From contig JAZUMF010000005.1 in NCBI GenBank assembly GCA_045603485.1, positions 1-64,000 of the forward strand: DNA of 64,000 bases, in the 5' to 3' direction. The notes beneath the pieces were generated by a model, which searched no databases, was not told where the DNA came from, and saw only the letters and a list, made by a program, of their open reading frames with translations. Position 1 is the first letter of the stretch. Every line of letters starts with the position of its first letter. The stretch comes from RGIG5952 sp045603485 (GTDB taxonomy: Bacteria > Verrucomicrobiota > Kiritimatiellia > RFP12 > JAAYLN01). The position numbers and the translations under genes are program-made. Below, piece after piece: positions 1 to 8,061 of the stretch.

Positions 1-302
1 AGGCGCGAAGCGGTCACAAAGGCGTTTGAGACGTTGACCTGGTAATTGTACGACGGCCCGATGTCCGACTCCCACGCGACAGGGTGAAACTCCATGTTCG
101 CCCCGGCCTGCCACAGCCGCTTGAACATTTCCGCCGCCCATGCGCGACCATCCTGTTCGCTTACGTTCGCGCCGTGTATGAAAAAGACATTCGCCTTTTC
201 AGCGCGGACGGCAAGCGGCAGCAGAATTGCCGCAAACGCGAGAAGCGTTGCCACGATGCGGCGGCAAATTTGCCGCGATTGGTGTTGTTGAATTCGTTTC
301 AT
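1..302 (-). CDS. secreted alpha/beta-hydrolase-like protein, N-terminal part (runs off left edge)
   Basis: Reading the minus strand from an ATG at 302 gives 100 codons without a stop to the window edge. The first ~36 residues are basic then hydrophobic and end LAVRAEKA, a convincing signal peptide. Next comes VFFIHGANVSEQ, the first beta strand and HG oxyanion turn of alpha/beta hydrolases, followed by an amphipathic helix. The nucleophile region lies outside the window, so the activity cannot be assigned. A TATAAT (minus strand, 323-318) sits only about 16 bases upstream of the ATG and no Shine-Dalgarno is visible, suggesting a very short leader. Confidence 0.6.
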   Translation of the reverse strand, partial: MKRIQQHQSRQICRRIVATLLAFAAILLPLAVRAEKANVFFIHGANVSEQDGRAWAAEMFKRLWQAGANMEFHPVAWESDIGPSYNYQVNVSNAFVTASR

Positions 303-715
303 TTCTGTGTGCCGTAAATTATACCAAAACCCAAAAGTTTATGGGACTCCAAACCACCGAAATGTTTATCGGATTGGAATCATCAATCAGCAAACAGTAG
401 CCTCGATTTCAATATCATATGCCGTATCATATCAATTGACTATGACGAATATAACAACAAAACTAGAACCTATCCCAAAATGATTTATCTTTACTTGATG
501 TCTCCCAGGGTCGATGTCGTCCTATTCCTTGCCCGTCAAGTGTTTTCCCTGATTGGTCGGTTACCCTGCGATGATAGTGAGGAAGTTTCCCGTATTGATT
601 TCCCGTCGATCCTGCTCTCGGTCTATTTCCAAATGGTGCGATTCGAAGATTCTTGCCTACACTAATTTCACCCGTCCTAATAAACCGGCCAGTCGTTGAA
701 ACAGTATTGAAATCG

Positions 716-733
716 AAAAGGCCTGTCCCCTTA
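716..733 (+). repeat. dispersed repeat AAAAGGCCTGTCCCCTTA, copy 1
   Basis: The same 18-mer recurs at 19025-19042, and a 15-16 base match is at 8411. A shorter variant lies at 40631. All copies are intergenic and in the same orientation. Copy 3 lies directly behind the RAYT-like transposase, so a REP-type element mobilised by that enzyme is a reasonable inference. Confidence 0.7.
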
Positions 734-786
734 AATGCTACAGGAAAACTTAACGCAAAAAACCAAGTTGAAAAATGGGAGACTTT

Positions 787-849
787 TTAACACAAAGAAC
801 ACAAAGGGATTTTCGCCGTGTGTTACAATCTTTGTGAACTTTGTGTTAA
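787..849. repeat. long inverted repeat (TTAACACAAAG arms)
   Basis: Arms 787-806 and 830-849 are reverse complements over 20 bases with two mismatches, separated by 23 bases. The outer 11 bases, TTAACACAAAG and CTTTGTGTTAA, pair perfectly. There is no T tract after it, so it looks like a palindromic repeat element rather than a terminator. Confidence 0.7.
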
Positions 850-884
850 ACAAAAAATCGCAGTTAGCACGAGCAGGTATTCTC

Positions 885-896
885 ACACAGAGGCAC
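885..896 (+). repeat. ACACAGAGGCAC element, copy 1
   Basis: The same 12-mer is at 8495-8506, and the following bases are similar too (GGCGGCAC versus AGGGGCGC). Both copies follow a GGCCTGTCCCC copy in the same orientation, on either side of the lipoprotein island. Confidence 0.5.
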
Positions 897-942
897 GGCG
901 GCACAAAGGCGCACTTCGCCTTCGCTTGCCCGCTTGCGTTAT

Positions 943-1121
943 CTACTTCATCTCGACCTTGACCTTGAAGACCCCCCTGCCGTCGCGGTTAGTGGGGGCG
1001 ATTTCCATCCATCCCTTGCCGGCGAGGTTCGTCTTGCCGATTTCTGTGTAAATCCGCTTCGCTACTGCACGGCTTCGAACTCGACTTTCAAAACACCGTT
1101 CTCGAACGACTCGCCGAGGCT
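943..1121 (-). pseudogene. decayed 3' end(s) of a secreted-protein gene
   Basis: On the minus strand, 1050-943 reads as a protein-like tail ending RGVFKVKVEMK and a TAG stop. Just upstream, in another frame, 1121-1062 reads SLGESFENGVLKVEFEAVQ and a stop. Both look like the C-terminal beta strands of a secreted beta-sandwich protein, but neither has a start or ribosome site. I read this as remnants of one or two related genes; the call is tentative. Confidence 0.3.
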
Positions 1122-1123
1122 GT

Positions 1124-1159
1124 AAAAAATGCGTCGGCTGACGAGCACCAACCGACGCA
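1124..1159 (-). terminator. rho-independent terminator of the island's last gene
   Basis: TGCGTCGG (1130-1137) pairs perfectly with CCGACGCA (1152-1159). On the minus strand the hairpin is followed by TTTTTTAC, and it lies 44 bases after the stop of the 1203-1610 gene. Confidence 0.8.
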
Positions 1160-1202
1160 ACACATAATCAAAAAGCGGTTACTGAATTGACTATGTCGGT
1201 TA

Positions 1203-1610
1203 TTACTTGATTTTGACAGGAGTCCCTGTCACAATGGTCGTGTGTTCAATCTTGCCCGCCATAAACAGGTTGACAATTGGTATAGGATATGTCGTCGTCT
1301 TGACATTCACGTCAGTCGTGATGTTGATGAGCGCATCTGCTCCGGGACACTGCGCAAGCGCGTTTTTGATCGCGTCCTGCATGCGGGCCGACTGGTTTGG
1401 ATCTTGACGGACTCCAAGTGCGCTGATTTTGGAAACGGTTGTCGCCGAACCAGAGACCGTCTGCCCGTTGTTGAGGATTTCATATCCCCCCTGCGATAGA
1501 GGAATGTTTGACTGCATCATTGAACCGGGCATGGACATGGTGGATGTACATCCCGCTACCAAGGCGGCGACTATAGAAGCGAAAAAGGCCGTGCGGACAT
1601 GGTTTTTCAT
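1203..1610 (-). CDS. small lipoprotein, paralogue of the next gene
   Basis: 135 residues from the ATG at 1610, which has AAGGAGA about 7 bases upstream; an earlier in-frame start has no ribosome site. The N-terminus is a lipoprotein signal with lipobox LVAGC, so the protein should be lipid-anchored outside the inner membrane. The C-terminal half (GADALINI ... TGTPVK) closely parallels the neighbour at 1679-2035 (GADALIEV ... TGTPVK), so the two arose by duplication. The central GADALI motif is typical of small periplasmic alpha/beta lipoproteins, but I do not recognise a functional family. Last gene of the island, followed by a terminator. Confidence 0.75.
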   Translation of the reverse strand: MKNHVRTAFFASIVAALVAGCTSTMSMPGSMMQSNIPLSQGGYEILNNGQTVSGSATTVSKISALGVRQDPNQSARMQDAIKNALAQCPGADALINITTDVNVKTTTYPIPIVNLFMAGKIEHTTIVTGTPVKIK

Positions 1611-1631
1611 CGTTTTTTCTCCTTGCAAAAT

Positions 1632-1673
1632 ATCGCCCAAGCATCGCTGTAAGCGAATCGACGCTTGGGCGAT
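1632..1673 (-). terminator. terminator-like hairpin between the paralogous lipoproteins
   Basis: ATCGCCCAAGC (1632-1642) and GCTTGGGCGAT (1663-1673) form an 11-bp perfect stem, with an inner TCGCT/AGCGA stem in the loop. On the minus strand it is followed by ATTTTGC, a short U tract. It lies immediately after the stop of the 1679-2035 gene and may reduce read-through into the 1203-1610 gene. Confidence 0.65.
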
Positions 1674-1678
1674 GGAGT

Positions 1679-2035
1679 TTATTCCTTGGTCTTGACTGGG
1701 GTGCCGGTCACGCGGGTAATCAACTGAACGGCAACGCCGTAGTTGACAGTCTCCACGTTCTGGCCGACCTCGATGAGGGCGTCAGCGCCTGCCTTGGCCT
1801 TAGCCTGATCAAGGCAGCGGAGCGCCGCGTTGCCGGGCTTGGCGGTTGTAATGCCAAACGGCAGGAACCAGCTGCTCTCCTCGCCGCTCACGCGGTCGCC
1901 GAGAACGGTGTACTTGCCCTGTTCAATGGGCTTGGAGCAGGGCTGAAAACCGCCGCCGACATTCGTGCGGCAACCAGTAGTGACTGCGATTCCGGCAGCA
2001 CACGCGGCCAGAATGGTAATGCTCTTGATGTTCAT
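1679..2035 (-). CDS. small lipoprotein, paralogue of previous gene
   Basis: 118 residues; ATG at 2035 with AAGGA seven bases upstream. The signal peptide ends in a lipobox-like VTTGC. The C-terminal half contains GADALIEVGQNVETV and ends TGTPVKTKE, the same pattern as the 1203-1610 product. The first half (FLPFGITTAKPG) is distinct. It belongs to the minus-strand lipoprotein run that includes LpoB-like and YcfL-like genes; function unknown, envelope location well supported. Confidence 0.75.
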   Translation of the reverse strand: MNIKSITILAACAAGIAVTTGCRTNVGGGFQPCSKPIEQGKYTVLGDRVSGEESSWFLPFGITTAKPGNAALRCLDQAKAKAGADALIEVGQNVETVNYGVAVQLITRVTGTPVKTKE

Positions 2036-2066
2036 GTTTTTCCTTTTTCAGGGTTAGTGTGAATCT

Positions 2067-2082
2067 CGGCGCACGTGCGCCG
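2067..2082. repeat. perfect 16-bp palindrome in an intergenic gap
   Basis: CGGCGCACGTGCGCCG is its own reverse complement and lies between the stop at 2121 and the ATG at 2035 of consecutive minus-strand genes. It has no T tract. It shares GGCGCAC/GTGCGCC arms with the hairpin at 41646-41662. Confidence 0.6.
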
Positions 2083-2120
2083 GAGAGGGGTTGAATGCGA
2101 CCATCCGTTTGCGTTGGCCG

Positions 2121-3278
2121 CTAATAGACGAGTTTGAAGTTGACAATTACGAGATTATTCTCCGCATCGGTCTCAATGCCTAGGAAATCCACGTCGGCTT
2201 TTGCCTCGGGCGCATCTTCGGCGTATGTGGCGGCCCGCAAGTTCATCTCGCGCACGATGTAGTCCTTCGCGGCCTGGGCGGCGTCTTCCGCCGTGCCCTC
2301 GAAGAGTTCCAGATCGACGATGGCGCGACCGCGGCGCGATGACGCATCGTATTGCATGACCATGCGGGTCCGCGCCCATGTGGAGAACCCGAACGACCAC
2401 ACCTTGGCGGACTCGTCATACTTCGTCGCCTCGTTGTCGTAGCGGACCCGGACGCGCTCCTTCCCAACGCCTAGATGCTCGACGCACTGTGAGAATATCT
2501 GCTGCTTGGCCCAGGCCGCGGCCTGGAACGACTCCCATCCATTGCAAGCCACTTTGCACGAGCCTACGGCGACAGCGGCATCGCCTTTCTTCGTGGCGAA
2601 CGACAGCCCCAGCAATTCCGGCATCTTGATGCCTATTTCCGCTCCATCCATAAGCGATGCCGGGCGGACATTGGCGCGGAACTCCTTCAGGAACGCAGAC
2701 CAGATGTCATCCAGAGCCTCGTAGAGCGCGATGGGCACCTCCCCCTTGACCCACGGGCCTGTACGCTCGCCAGCGTATGTCTTCTTCAAGAGAACAGTCC
2801 GCGCCTCGTCCTGCTTGACGCATCGGATTGCAACGGACATCTTCACGCGGGCAATGCGTCCATCCTGCTTGACCGAAATGAACTGGGGCGTGGTTTCAAG
2901 GACGGCCGCCGGCCGCTCCCCGGGGAGCGGTTCCCGGAAGTGCTTTTCAACGAGCGAGCGAATTCCGCGCTCTGCAATCATACGCAGCGGATATGAACCG
3001 ACGTTCGCCGACAGCCCACCACGACCCATGTCTGTCGCCATTACCCGTTCTGCGAAGGGAGTCGGATCGGTAGCGACCGCAAAGTTGCGATATGCGGCGA
3101 ATTCCACTGAAAAGTCAGGGGCGGCGGGGATGTCCGCCGGCTCGGCGAGCGGCATGTTGGAATCGAATGTCAAACCAAAATACGAGGCGCAGCCGGAAAG
3201 GATGACGGCGGCGAGCGCAACGGCGAAGCCGGTGCTGTAATGGCCATGGGAAGACAGTCCTTTCAAGATTGCGCGCAT
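2121..3278 (-). CDS. lipoprotein of unknown function
   Basis: 385 residues; ATG at 3278 follows the TAA of the LpoB-like gene directly, so the two are translationally coupled. An N-terminal basic and hydrophobic segment ends in lipobox LSGC at about residue 30. The rest is a soluble alpha/beta protein with two probable domains: about 40-215 (with EKHFREPLPGERPA) and about 215-385. I recognise no family. Its position between an LpoB-like and two small lipoproteins suggests a structural or regulatory envelope role, by inference only. Confidence 0.7.
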   Translation of the reverse strand: MRAILKGLSSHGHYSTGFAVALAAVILSGCASYFGLTFDSNMPLAEPADIPAAPDFSVEFAAYRNFAVATDPTPFAERVMATDMGRGGLSANVGSYPLRMIAERGIRSLVEKHFREPLPGERPAAVLETTPQFISVKQDGRIARVKMSVAIRCVKQDEARTVLLKKTYAGERTGPWVKGEVPIALYEALDDIWSAFLKEFRANVRPASLMDGAEIGIKMPELLGLSFATKKGDAAVAVGSCKVACNGWESFQAAAWAKQQIFSQCVEHLGVGKERVRVRYDNEATKYDESAKVWSFGFSTWARTRMVMQYDASSRRGRAIVDLELFEGTAEDAAQAAKDYIVREMNLRAATYAEDAPEAKADVDFLGIETDAENNLVIVNFKLVY

Positions 3279-3890
3279 TTACTTCTTCCTCCGTTCGACG
3301 GTGTTGCTCCAGAAGACCCGCTTCGTGGCGGTGTCCGTCAGTTCGAGATTGAGCGTGTAGGTATAGATGCTGCCGTCCTTCTCCTTTCGAAGTTCGCCGG
3401 TCAGCCAGAGGTCTGGGGCGTGGTAGGCGCCGAAGTTGTCGAGGCCGCCGGCCTCGCCCTCCTCGTTTTCGCCCTTCATCAGCTCGTCGAGGATGTCGGG
3501 CGTGACGAGCTTGTCCACGACATCGAAGAGCCCGGTCTGACGGAGGAGCGTCTGGATGTCGCGCGAAAGCTGACCGGTGGCGCGGCTGTCGGAGAAGCCG
3601 TCCCTCATCAGGTTCTTGATGGGGGATGCCGCAATCAGGGGCAGTTCCGCCTCCTCGCCCTTTTCGGCTGCTTTCTTTTCCAGAGCAGCCTTCTTCTTGT
3701 TGTAAACCCTCGTGAAGGTCGGGTCGTTCTGGAGTTGTTCAAGCGCCTCGGAGGCCATCGTCTTCTTCTCGGATTGCGTGAGTTTGTCCGCATCGCCGAG
3801 GTAAATGTCCTCGTTCGAGACGTAGGTGGTAGCGCAACCGCCGCAGAGTGCGAGGGCCGCAAGGAGGGAGAGTAGTCGTGGAGTTTTCAT
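3279..3890 (-). CDS. LpoB-like penicillin-binding protein activator lipoprotein
   Basis: 203 residues with a lipoprotein signal, lipobox LCGGC. The body matches the LpoB fold pattern: a central helix (LSRDIQTLLRQTGLFDVVD), then APDLWLTGEL, a strand with alternating polar residues (YTYTLNLELTDTATKRVFWSNTVE) and a terminal RRKK. In E. coli LpoB is the outer-membrane lipoprotein that activates PBP1B, and lpoB sits next to ycfL; here a YcfL-like gene is in the same run at 6794-7201. A charged, lysine-rich insert at about 60-85 could be the reach through the wall. Family assignment is good; the PBP partner is unknown. Confidence 0.75.
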   Translation of the reverse strand: MKTPRLLSLLAALALCGGCATTYVSNEDIYLGDADKLTQSEKKTMASEALEQLQNDPTFTRVYNKKKAALEKKAAEKGEEAELPLIAASPIKNLMRDGFSDSRATGQLSRDIQTLLRQTGLFDVVDKLVTPDILDELMKGENEEGEAGGLDNFGAYHAPDLWLTGELRKEKDGSIYTYTLNLELTDTATKRVFWSNTVERRKK

Positions 3891-3930
3891 GGGGTGTAGG
3901 TGTCCTTAGATAGAAAGAGCGAACGAGAAA

Positions 3931-5328
3931 TCAGAATTTTCCGGCATTTCTGCATCGTTGCATCATGCGGGTCATGAGTGTCGTTTCGCAGTCTTTTTTG
4001 ATGTTCAATTTAAGGCCGTAGTTGAACCACGTGTTGTTTTTTGGGCCGTTGTCGAGAACTTTCTCAAGGCGAGACAATTCGGCCTTGTACTCGTCAAGAT
4101 AGGCATTGACTTTCTGTCGTTGATCCGCCGACGCGGTCTCCCCATCGGGGAGCGCGTATATCTCCTCCAAGACTGCCATCCTTTTTTCGTAAATGGATGT
4201 CAATTTCGACATATCAAACGAGGCGGAGACTGTTTGCTTCGGTTGCGTCGTGACGGTCGTCGTTTGTTTCGTCTGCGTGGCCGTTGTGGATTTTTGAGCA
4301 GGCTTTGACTGCGAAGTCGCCGTGGATTTTGGCGTTTCCCTCGTTGTGGCCTTATTCGACTTCGTTTCGGATTCCCTCTTTTGATTCTGCTCCCGTTGCG
4401 CGGCAAGTTGCTGCTGGCGGAGACGTTCCGCCTCCTCGGCGGCTTTGCGCTCGCGCTCCGCCTGCTCCCGCGCCTTGCGCTCGCGCCGATCCTCGCGCAT
4501 GTCCTCGCGGACCTCCACGATCTCCTCGCCGGTTTCGAGAAGGTCGGCGAGGGAACGAAGATTGTCTTTGTCCACGCCACCGACATCGGTTTGAACGGCG
4601 GCGGAATTCTCTTTTGTTTGTGGTTTTCCTTCAACGGGCGCTCCATCGTTCCAGCGGGATGGATTATTCGGATCGATGACTTCGTTTATATCAACTTCCA
4701 AAGAACCGTTGATGGTTGGAATTTTCAACTTCCTCAATCCGGACTCGTCAAAACAATACTTGTCGCATTGAGTGTACTTGCGCTCACCTTGCCTCTTTTT
4801 GTAGGAAACAACAACGCCGTCTTCTTTCCTGTAACTGACAATGTCTTTTGTCCTTTGATCGACAATGTCCATCCTGCCATATTTCAATAAATTCTGAAAA
4901 TCCATTTGCGATGCACCATACGCCGTTGCGTTCATTTTCAATGAGCCGGTTTTGTCATCTACATCAAGATTGATTGCCCATGGGTGTGTGTGAACTGTTC
5001 CTGCTATGACGCATGTGTATTTTTTTCCAGTGAAAAGGCTCTTGCTTTGCACAGATGCCACTGCCGGTCCAAAATCAACATTATCGTGCCCCCCCTGAAT
5101 ATAACCAGCTAGACGGACAAATCCATCGCTACAATTAAGATACAGGGCGCCAGACTCATTGCCCGCGGACATTACGTCGTCTACATTTTTAGCGACATAA
5201 TCCGCCGCCTCGTCCAAGTTTTTGAACTTCTTGTTTCCGGTGACGTTACCGTAGAATTGGTCATTGGCATCGCATACAAACGCGAAAAGAGCGAGGGAAA
5301 TTAATGATGCTGTTGCTAGAGATTTCAT
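3931..5328 (-). CDS. secreted JAMM-like (DUF4329-type) protein with coiled coil
   Basis: 465 residues with a signal peptide (SLISLALFAFVCDA). Residues ~55-145 hold E58-S-G, then H113-T-H115-P and S140-Q-M-D143, the Glu / HxH / SxxD pattern of JAMM metallo-isopeptidases; the gap between HxH and SxxD is longer than in canonical JAMM proteins, which fits DUF4329-like relatives better. Residues ~265-320 are a highly charged E/R/A coiled coil, ~320-375 a T/K/Q-rich linker, and ~375-465 a helical tail. Family knowledge suggests a zinc peptidase that could cut isopeptide or peptidoglycan crosslinks; whether it is active is not shown. It sits between an LpoB-like gene and a PEGA-like gene. Confidence 0.65.
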   Translation of the reverse strand: MKSLATASLISLALFAFVCDANDQFYGNVTGNKKFKNLDEAADYVAKNVDDVMSAGNESGALYLNCSDGFVRLAGYIQGGHDNVDFGPAVASVQSKSLFTGKKYTCVIAGTVHTHPWAINLDVDDKTGSLKMNATAYGASQMDFQNLLKYGRMDIVDQRTKDIVSYRKEDGVVVSYKKRQGERKYTQCDKYCFDESGLRKLKIPTINGSLEVDINEVIDPNNPSRWNDGAPVEGKPQTKENSAAVQTDVGGVDKDNLRSLADLLETGEEIVEVREDMREDRRERKAREQAERERKAAEEAERLRQQQLAAQREQNQKRESETKSNKATTRETPKSTATSQSKPAQKSTTATQTKQTTTVTTQPKQTVSASFDMSKLTSIYEKRMAVLEEIYALPDGETASADQRQKVNAYLDEYKAELSRLEKVLDNGPKNNTWFNYGLKLNIKKDCETTLMTRMMQRCRNAGKF

Positions 5329-5342
5329 AGGAGCAGGCGAGA

Positions 5343-6764
5343 CTAGTGAACCATGTTCCAGATATGCAAAATGCTCTTGGCGATGGAGGCGCCGGAGTTG
5401 AGCGTGTCGAGGGCGTCCGCGACGGTGGGACCGGACGACGCGGCGGAGGATGCAACCGCCGGCGAGCCGCCCGCGCCTCCAGGAGCGGCGGCGACAAGCA
5501 TCTGCTCGTCGGGGAAAGGGCGGACGGCGTTCACGGATGCGGACGCCGAAGCCGAGGCAGAGACAGAGACGGAGGATTCGCCGTCGATTTCCTCGTCTTG
5601 CGGCTCGCTCGGAGAGTTCGCCCCGCCAGGACGCTCCGCAGGCGCTTCCTTGTCTTCCGTGGTTGCCGCCGGGGCCGCCACGGGGAGACCTATGGAGGTG
5701 CCGAGTTCGCGTATGTAGGCCTCCGTGGCGATCCCGTTATCGTCGTTTGCCGCCTCGGCAATCCCCAGCGCAGGGTTGAAGTCATGTGCCGAAAGCACCT
5801 GTGGCATACCTTCTAGCCGCGTGTATGAGGCCGAAAGATACTTGCTGTAGCCTTCCGCCTTGAGGTGGCGCACATCATCGTCCGTGGCTCCGGACTTCTC
5901 AATGCGGCTCATCAGGATGTCGAAATGGCGGTCCTCCTTGCGGCGCTGCCGTCCTTCGTCGTTTTCCTTGAGAACCGCCAGGAAGGAAGTCCCGTCTTCC
6001 AGCAGCGCCTCGGTTTCAAAGGGGCGCATGAAGTCGCTCTCGATTCGGACATGGTGGATGCCTCGCCAGGTGCGGACCCGGAGGACCGGGGCGCCGGTGC
6101 CGCCGGCGGTGCCGCGGGAGAGTCCATCGAGAAGGACATTCGCGCCGGGCATGTTGCACCCGAAGCCAACGGTCACGTAGTCGGGGACGGTGATGTCAGC
6201 CCAGGCATCAGCCGCCTCACATGCCGCGAGGAACTTTTTTGCCGTGCCATCGACGAGACGCTGGATGGCCTGGTTGTAGAGCGCGTCGGCGCGCACGGAG
6301 AGCATTTCCGTCGGGACGCTGTCGGACTTCGCCGTGAATGTCTCGGCGATGACGGACTGCCCAAGCGGCAGCTGGATGGCGGAGAGCGTGAGGGTCATCT
6401 GCGCAAACTGGCGCTGGCGCGGCCCCGGTGTGCCGATGGTATCGACCGATGCCTCGTCGATCGAGGCGGTGAGCAACAGTTCCCCTTCGCTTGCGAGCGC
6501 TAGATTGACCGCCGAGGAAGGCGGCAGCGGTTCGCCGTCCGGGCCGCGGTTCTGCTCTGTTCCCACGCGATCATTGGGGTCGATGACGGCAAAGCGCTTT
6601 CCGGCGAGGGCGGCGCGAAGGCGCGAGCCGATATTCGAGAGAGGCTTGCTGAACTCGTCGCCGGCATGGTTCTGCACGACCAGCACCGCGCGCACAGGGC
6701 GGGCGGCGACGAATCCGGGAAACAGCGACGATAGTGCGAAGATAATGAAGAGCAGTCGTTTCAT
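5343..6764 (-). CDS. periplasmic CsgG/LpoB-like plus PEGA-like domain protein
   Basis: 473 residues from the ATG at 6764 (MKRLLFIIFALSSLFPG), a clear signal peptide cut after VAARP; an upstream in-frame extension lacks membrane-signal logic. Residues ~20-180 (VLVVQNHAGDEFSKPL ... LRAALAGKRFAVIDPND ... GELLLTASI) have the pattern of CsgG/LpoB-type domains. About 190-270 (GANVLLDG ... GIHHVRIESDF) resembles a PEGA repeat. The last ~130 residues are E/P/A/S-rich, including an alternating Ser-Ala/Val run, so probably disordered. It is part of the island operon; function unknown. Confidence 0.65.
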   Translation of the reverse strand: MKRLLFIIFALSSLFPGFVAARPVRAVLVVQNHAGDEFSKPLSNIGSRLRAALAGKRFAVIDPNDRVGTEQNRGPDGEPLPPSSAVNLALASEGELLLTASIDEASVDTIGTPGPRQRQFAQMTLTLSAIQLPLGQSVIAETFTAKSDSVPTEMLSVRADALYNQAIQRLVDGTAKKFLAACEAADAWADITVPDYVTVGFGCNMPGANVLLDGLSRGTAGGTGAPVLRVRTWRGIHHVRIESDFMRPFETEALLEDGTSFLAVLKENDEGRQRRKEDRHFDILMSRIEKSGATDDDVRHLKAEGYSKYLSASYTRLEGMPQVLSAHDFNPALGIAEAANDDNGIATEAYIRELGTSIGLPVAAPAATTEDKEAPAERPGGANSPSEPQDEEIDGESSVSVSASASASASVNAVRPFPDEQMLVAAAPGGAGGSPAVASSAASSGPTVADALDTLNSGASIAKSILHIWNMVH

Positions 6765-6793
6765 GGGTTGGGTTCCGTTTTGTTCTGTGATTG

Positions 6794-7201
6794 TCAAAGA
6801 GGTCTTAGGTCTAGGCGGAAGTCCGCCGCGCCCTGTATTGGGCAGATGGCTTCGATCTCCACGATATCGCGGCCATGCAGCGTCAACACTTTCCATAGCG
6901 GCTTGGCTGCGGTCATCGTCATGCCGTGCTCGTCAAGCCACTGGAAGCGGTACTGGAGCTGCCTGTTGGCGCGTTCAAGGTTCTCAAGCCGCACCTGGAC
7001 GCACCGGAAGCCTTCCGGTGTCACGACGCTCGCATCGCGGTGCGCCTTGAAGTGCGAGGCGAACGCTGGGTTGTTTGAAATGATCGTCCCGTCGTCTATG
7101 CGGGTTCCCGACGTGGCCGCCGACAAGCAACCTGTCAGCGCAAGCGCCGACAAAATGGAAAATGCAAAATGGAGAATGCAAAATTTGAGGCCGTTTTTCA
7201 T
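6794..7201 (-). CDS. YcfL-like (DUF1425) lipoprotein
   Basis: 135 residues; signal with lipobox LTGC at about residue 25. The body has the DUF1425/YcfL layout: VQVRLENL, then LQYRFQWLDEHGM, a tryptophan strand, and a closing IQGAADFRLDLR. In E. coli ycfL is adjacent to lpoB, and here the two families again share a transcription unit, separated by two genes. Function of YcfL is not established. The 3' end is followed within 30 bases by the next start. Confidence 0.7.
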   Translation of the reverse strand: MKNGLKFCILHFAFSILSALALTGCLSAATSGTRIDDGTIISNNPAFASHFKAHRDASVVTPEGFRCVQVRLENLERANRQLQYRFQWLDEHGMTMTAAKPLWKVLTLHGRDIVEIEAICPIQGAADFRLDLRPL

Positions 7202-7221
7202 AATGGGGGTCCTTGCTTGGG

Positions 7222-7896
7222 CTAGAAGGCGAAATTGACGACGGGGAAGAACGGCATCGATGAATCGGCGTTGTAGTTGCCGATGCCAATCTGCAAACCT
7301 TCGAGGGACTGCGCGGAGTTCCAGACTCCAATCTGGACTCCGGAGCCAGTCTCGGCGATATTGAAGAAGCCGATTTGCAGGCCATCAAGCCGTGCGGCGC
7401 GGTTGACCAGCCCGAATTGGAATCCACTCATCGTCCCGTCGGTGATGTTGGCGGCGACGGCGGTTTGAAGACCAGCGAAGTCTCCGGCGCAACGATTCAT
7501 TATGCCGGCAAACTGAAGTGCGCCCTCGGAGTACCCGATACGGTTATAGAAGCCGGCAGCCTGCACACCGACAAATTCGCCGACGGTTTCATTGCCGATG
7601 ACGCCAGCGTCAAGGCCATACACCTCGCGATGGCGCCCAACGAAGACATTCAGGCGAACAAGCGCGACATCCCAATCCTGCGATGGCAGTTCGACGGCAG
7701 GGAGGATGCCGATGCCAAGCGGCGAGATGCCATGGGCGGATGGCAGCGGCGGCGGCGCAAGATCACGTATGACCGGCGCGGACTTACTGGCATTTCTTGC
7801 CCCGTAGTCGCGCACAATCGGCTCGGCCTGATAGGCAGTGGACACAAGTGGCAGAATGGCCGCCATAGCCGCCGCTGCTAGATTTGCCTTGTACAT
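7222..7896 (-). CDS. surface repeat protein (LA_2272-type GxQxG...N repeats)
   Basis: 224 residues from the ATG at 7896; a longer frame upstream crosses non-coding sequence. AAGGAG is 14 bases upstream. Signal peptide MYKANLAAAAMAAILPLVSTAYQA. From about residue 105 there are repeated beta units of the form G-x-Q-x-G-x-x-N (FVGVQAAGFYN, FAGLQTAVAAN, MSGFQFGLVN, LDGLQIGFFN, GSGVQIGVWN, LEGLQIGIGN), typical of LA_2272-like surface proteins. Probably outer-membrane or surface exposed. First gene of the island unit. Confidence 0.7.
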   Translation of the reverse strand: MYKANLAAAAMAAILPLVSTAYQAEPIVRDYGARNASKSAPVIRDLAPPPLPSAHGISPLGIGILPAVELPSQDWDVALVRLNVFVGRHREVYGLDAGVIGNETVGEFVGVQAAGFYNRIGYSEGALQFAGIMNRCAGDFAGLQTAVAANITDGTMSGFQFGLVNRAARLDGLQIGFFNIAETGSGVQIGVWNSAQSLEGLQIGIGNYNADSSMPFFPVVNFAF

Positions 7897-8036
7897 TGTA
7901 GTTAAAGTCTCCTTCCTCCGCGCCTCCCATTCCCTAGGCCCGTCGCTCCGGCGCGAAAAAAGAAAGTGGCGTGCCTTGAATCCATGTTTTGTTAGAGGCA
8001 TCGCCAAACGCCCAGTAGAAAACAAAGATGAAGACA

Positions 8037-8061
8037 CGCCACGTAGAATTACCACGTGGCG
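8037..8061. repeat. hairpin in the island leader
   Basis: CGCCACGT (8037-8044) and ACGTGGCG (8054-8061) form an 8-bp stem with a 9-base loop. The bases GTGGCGTG near 7967 can pair with the first arm instead (CACGCCAC), giving two exclusive folds. Confidence 0.5.

Larger units (their letters stand above)
303..942. other. non-coding, repeat-bearing stretch
   Basis: No credible gene was found here; short open frames lack ribosome binding sites and recognisable protein. The stretch holds one copy of the dispersed GGCCTGTCCCC repeat, a long imperfect inverted repeat and an ACACAGAGGCAC element, all listed separately. Confidence 0.6.

Noticed and set aside
2731..3875. Long plus-strand ORFs at 2731-3240 and 3240-3875
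   Set aside because: They are shadow frames of the minus-strand lipoprotein genes in GC-rich sequence; the minus frames have signal peptides and lipoboxes.
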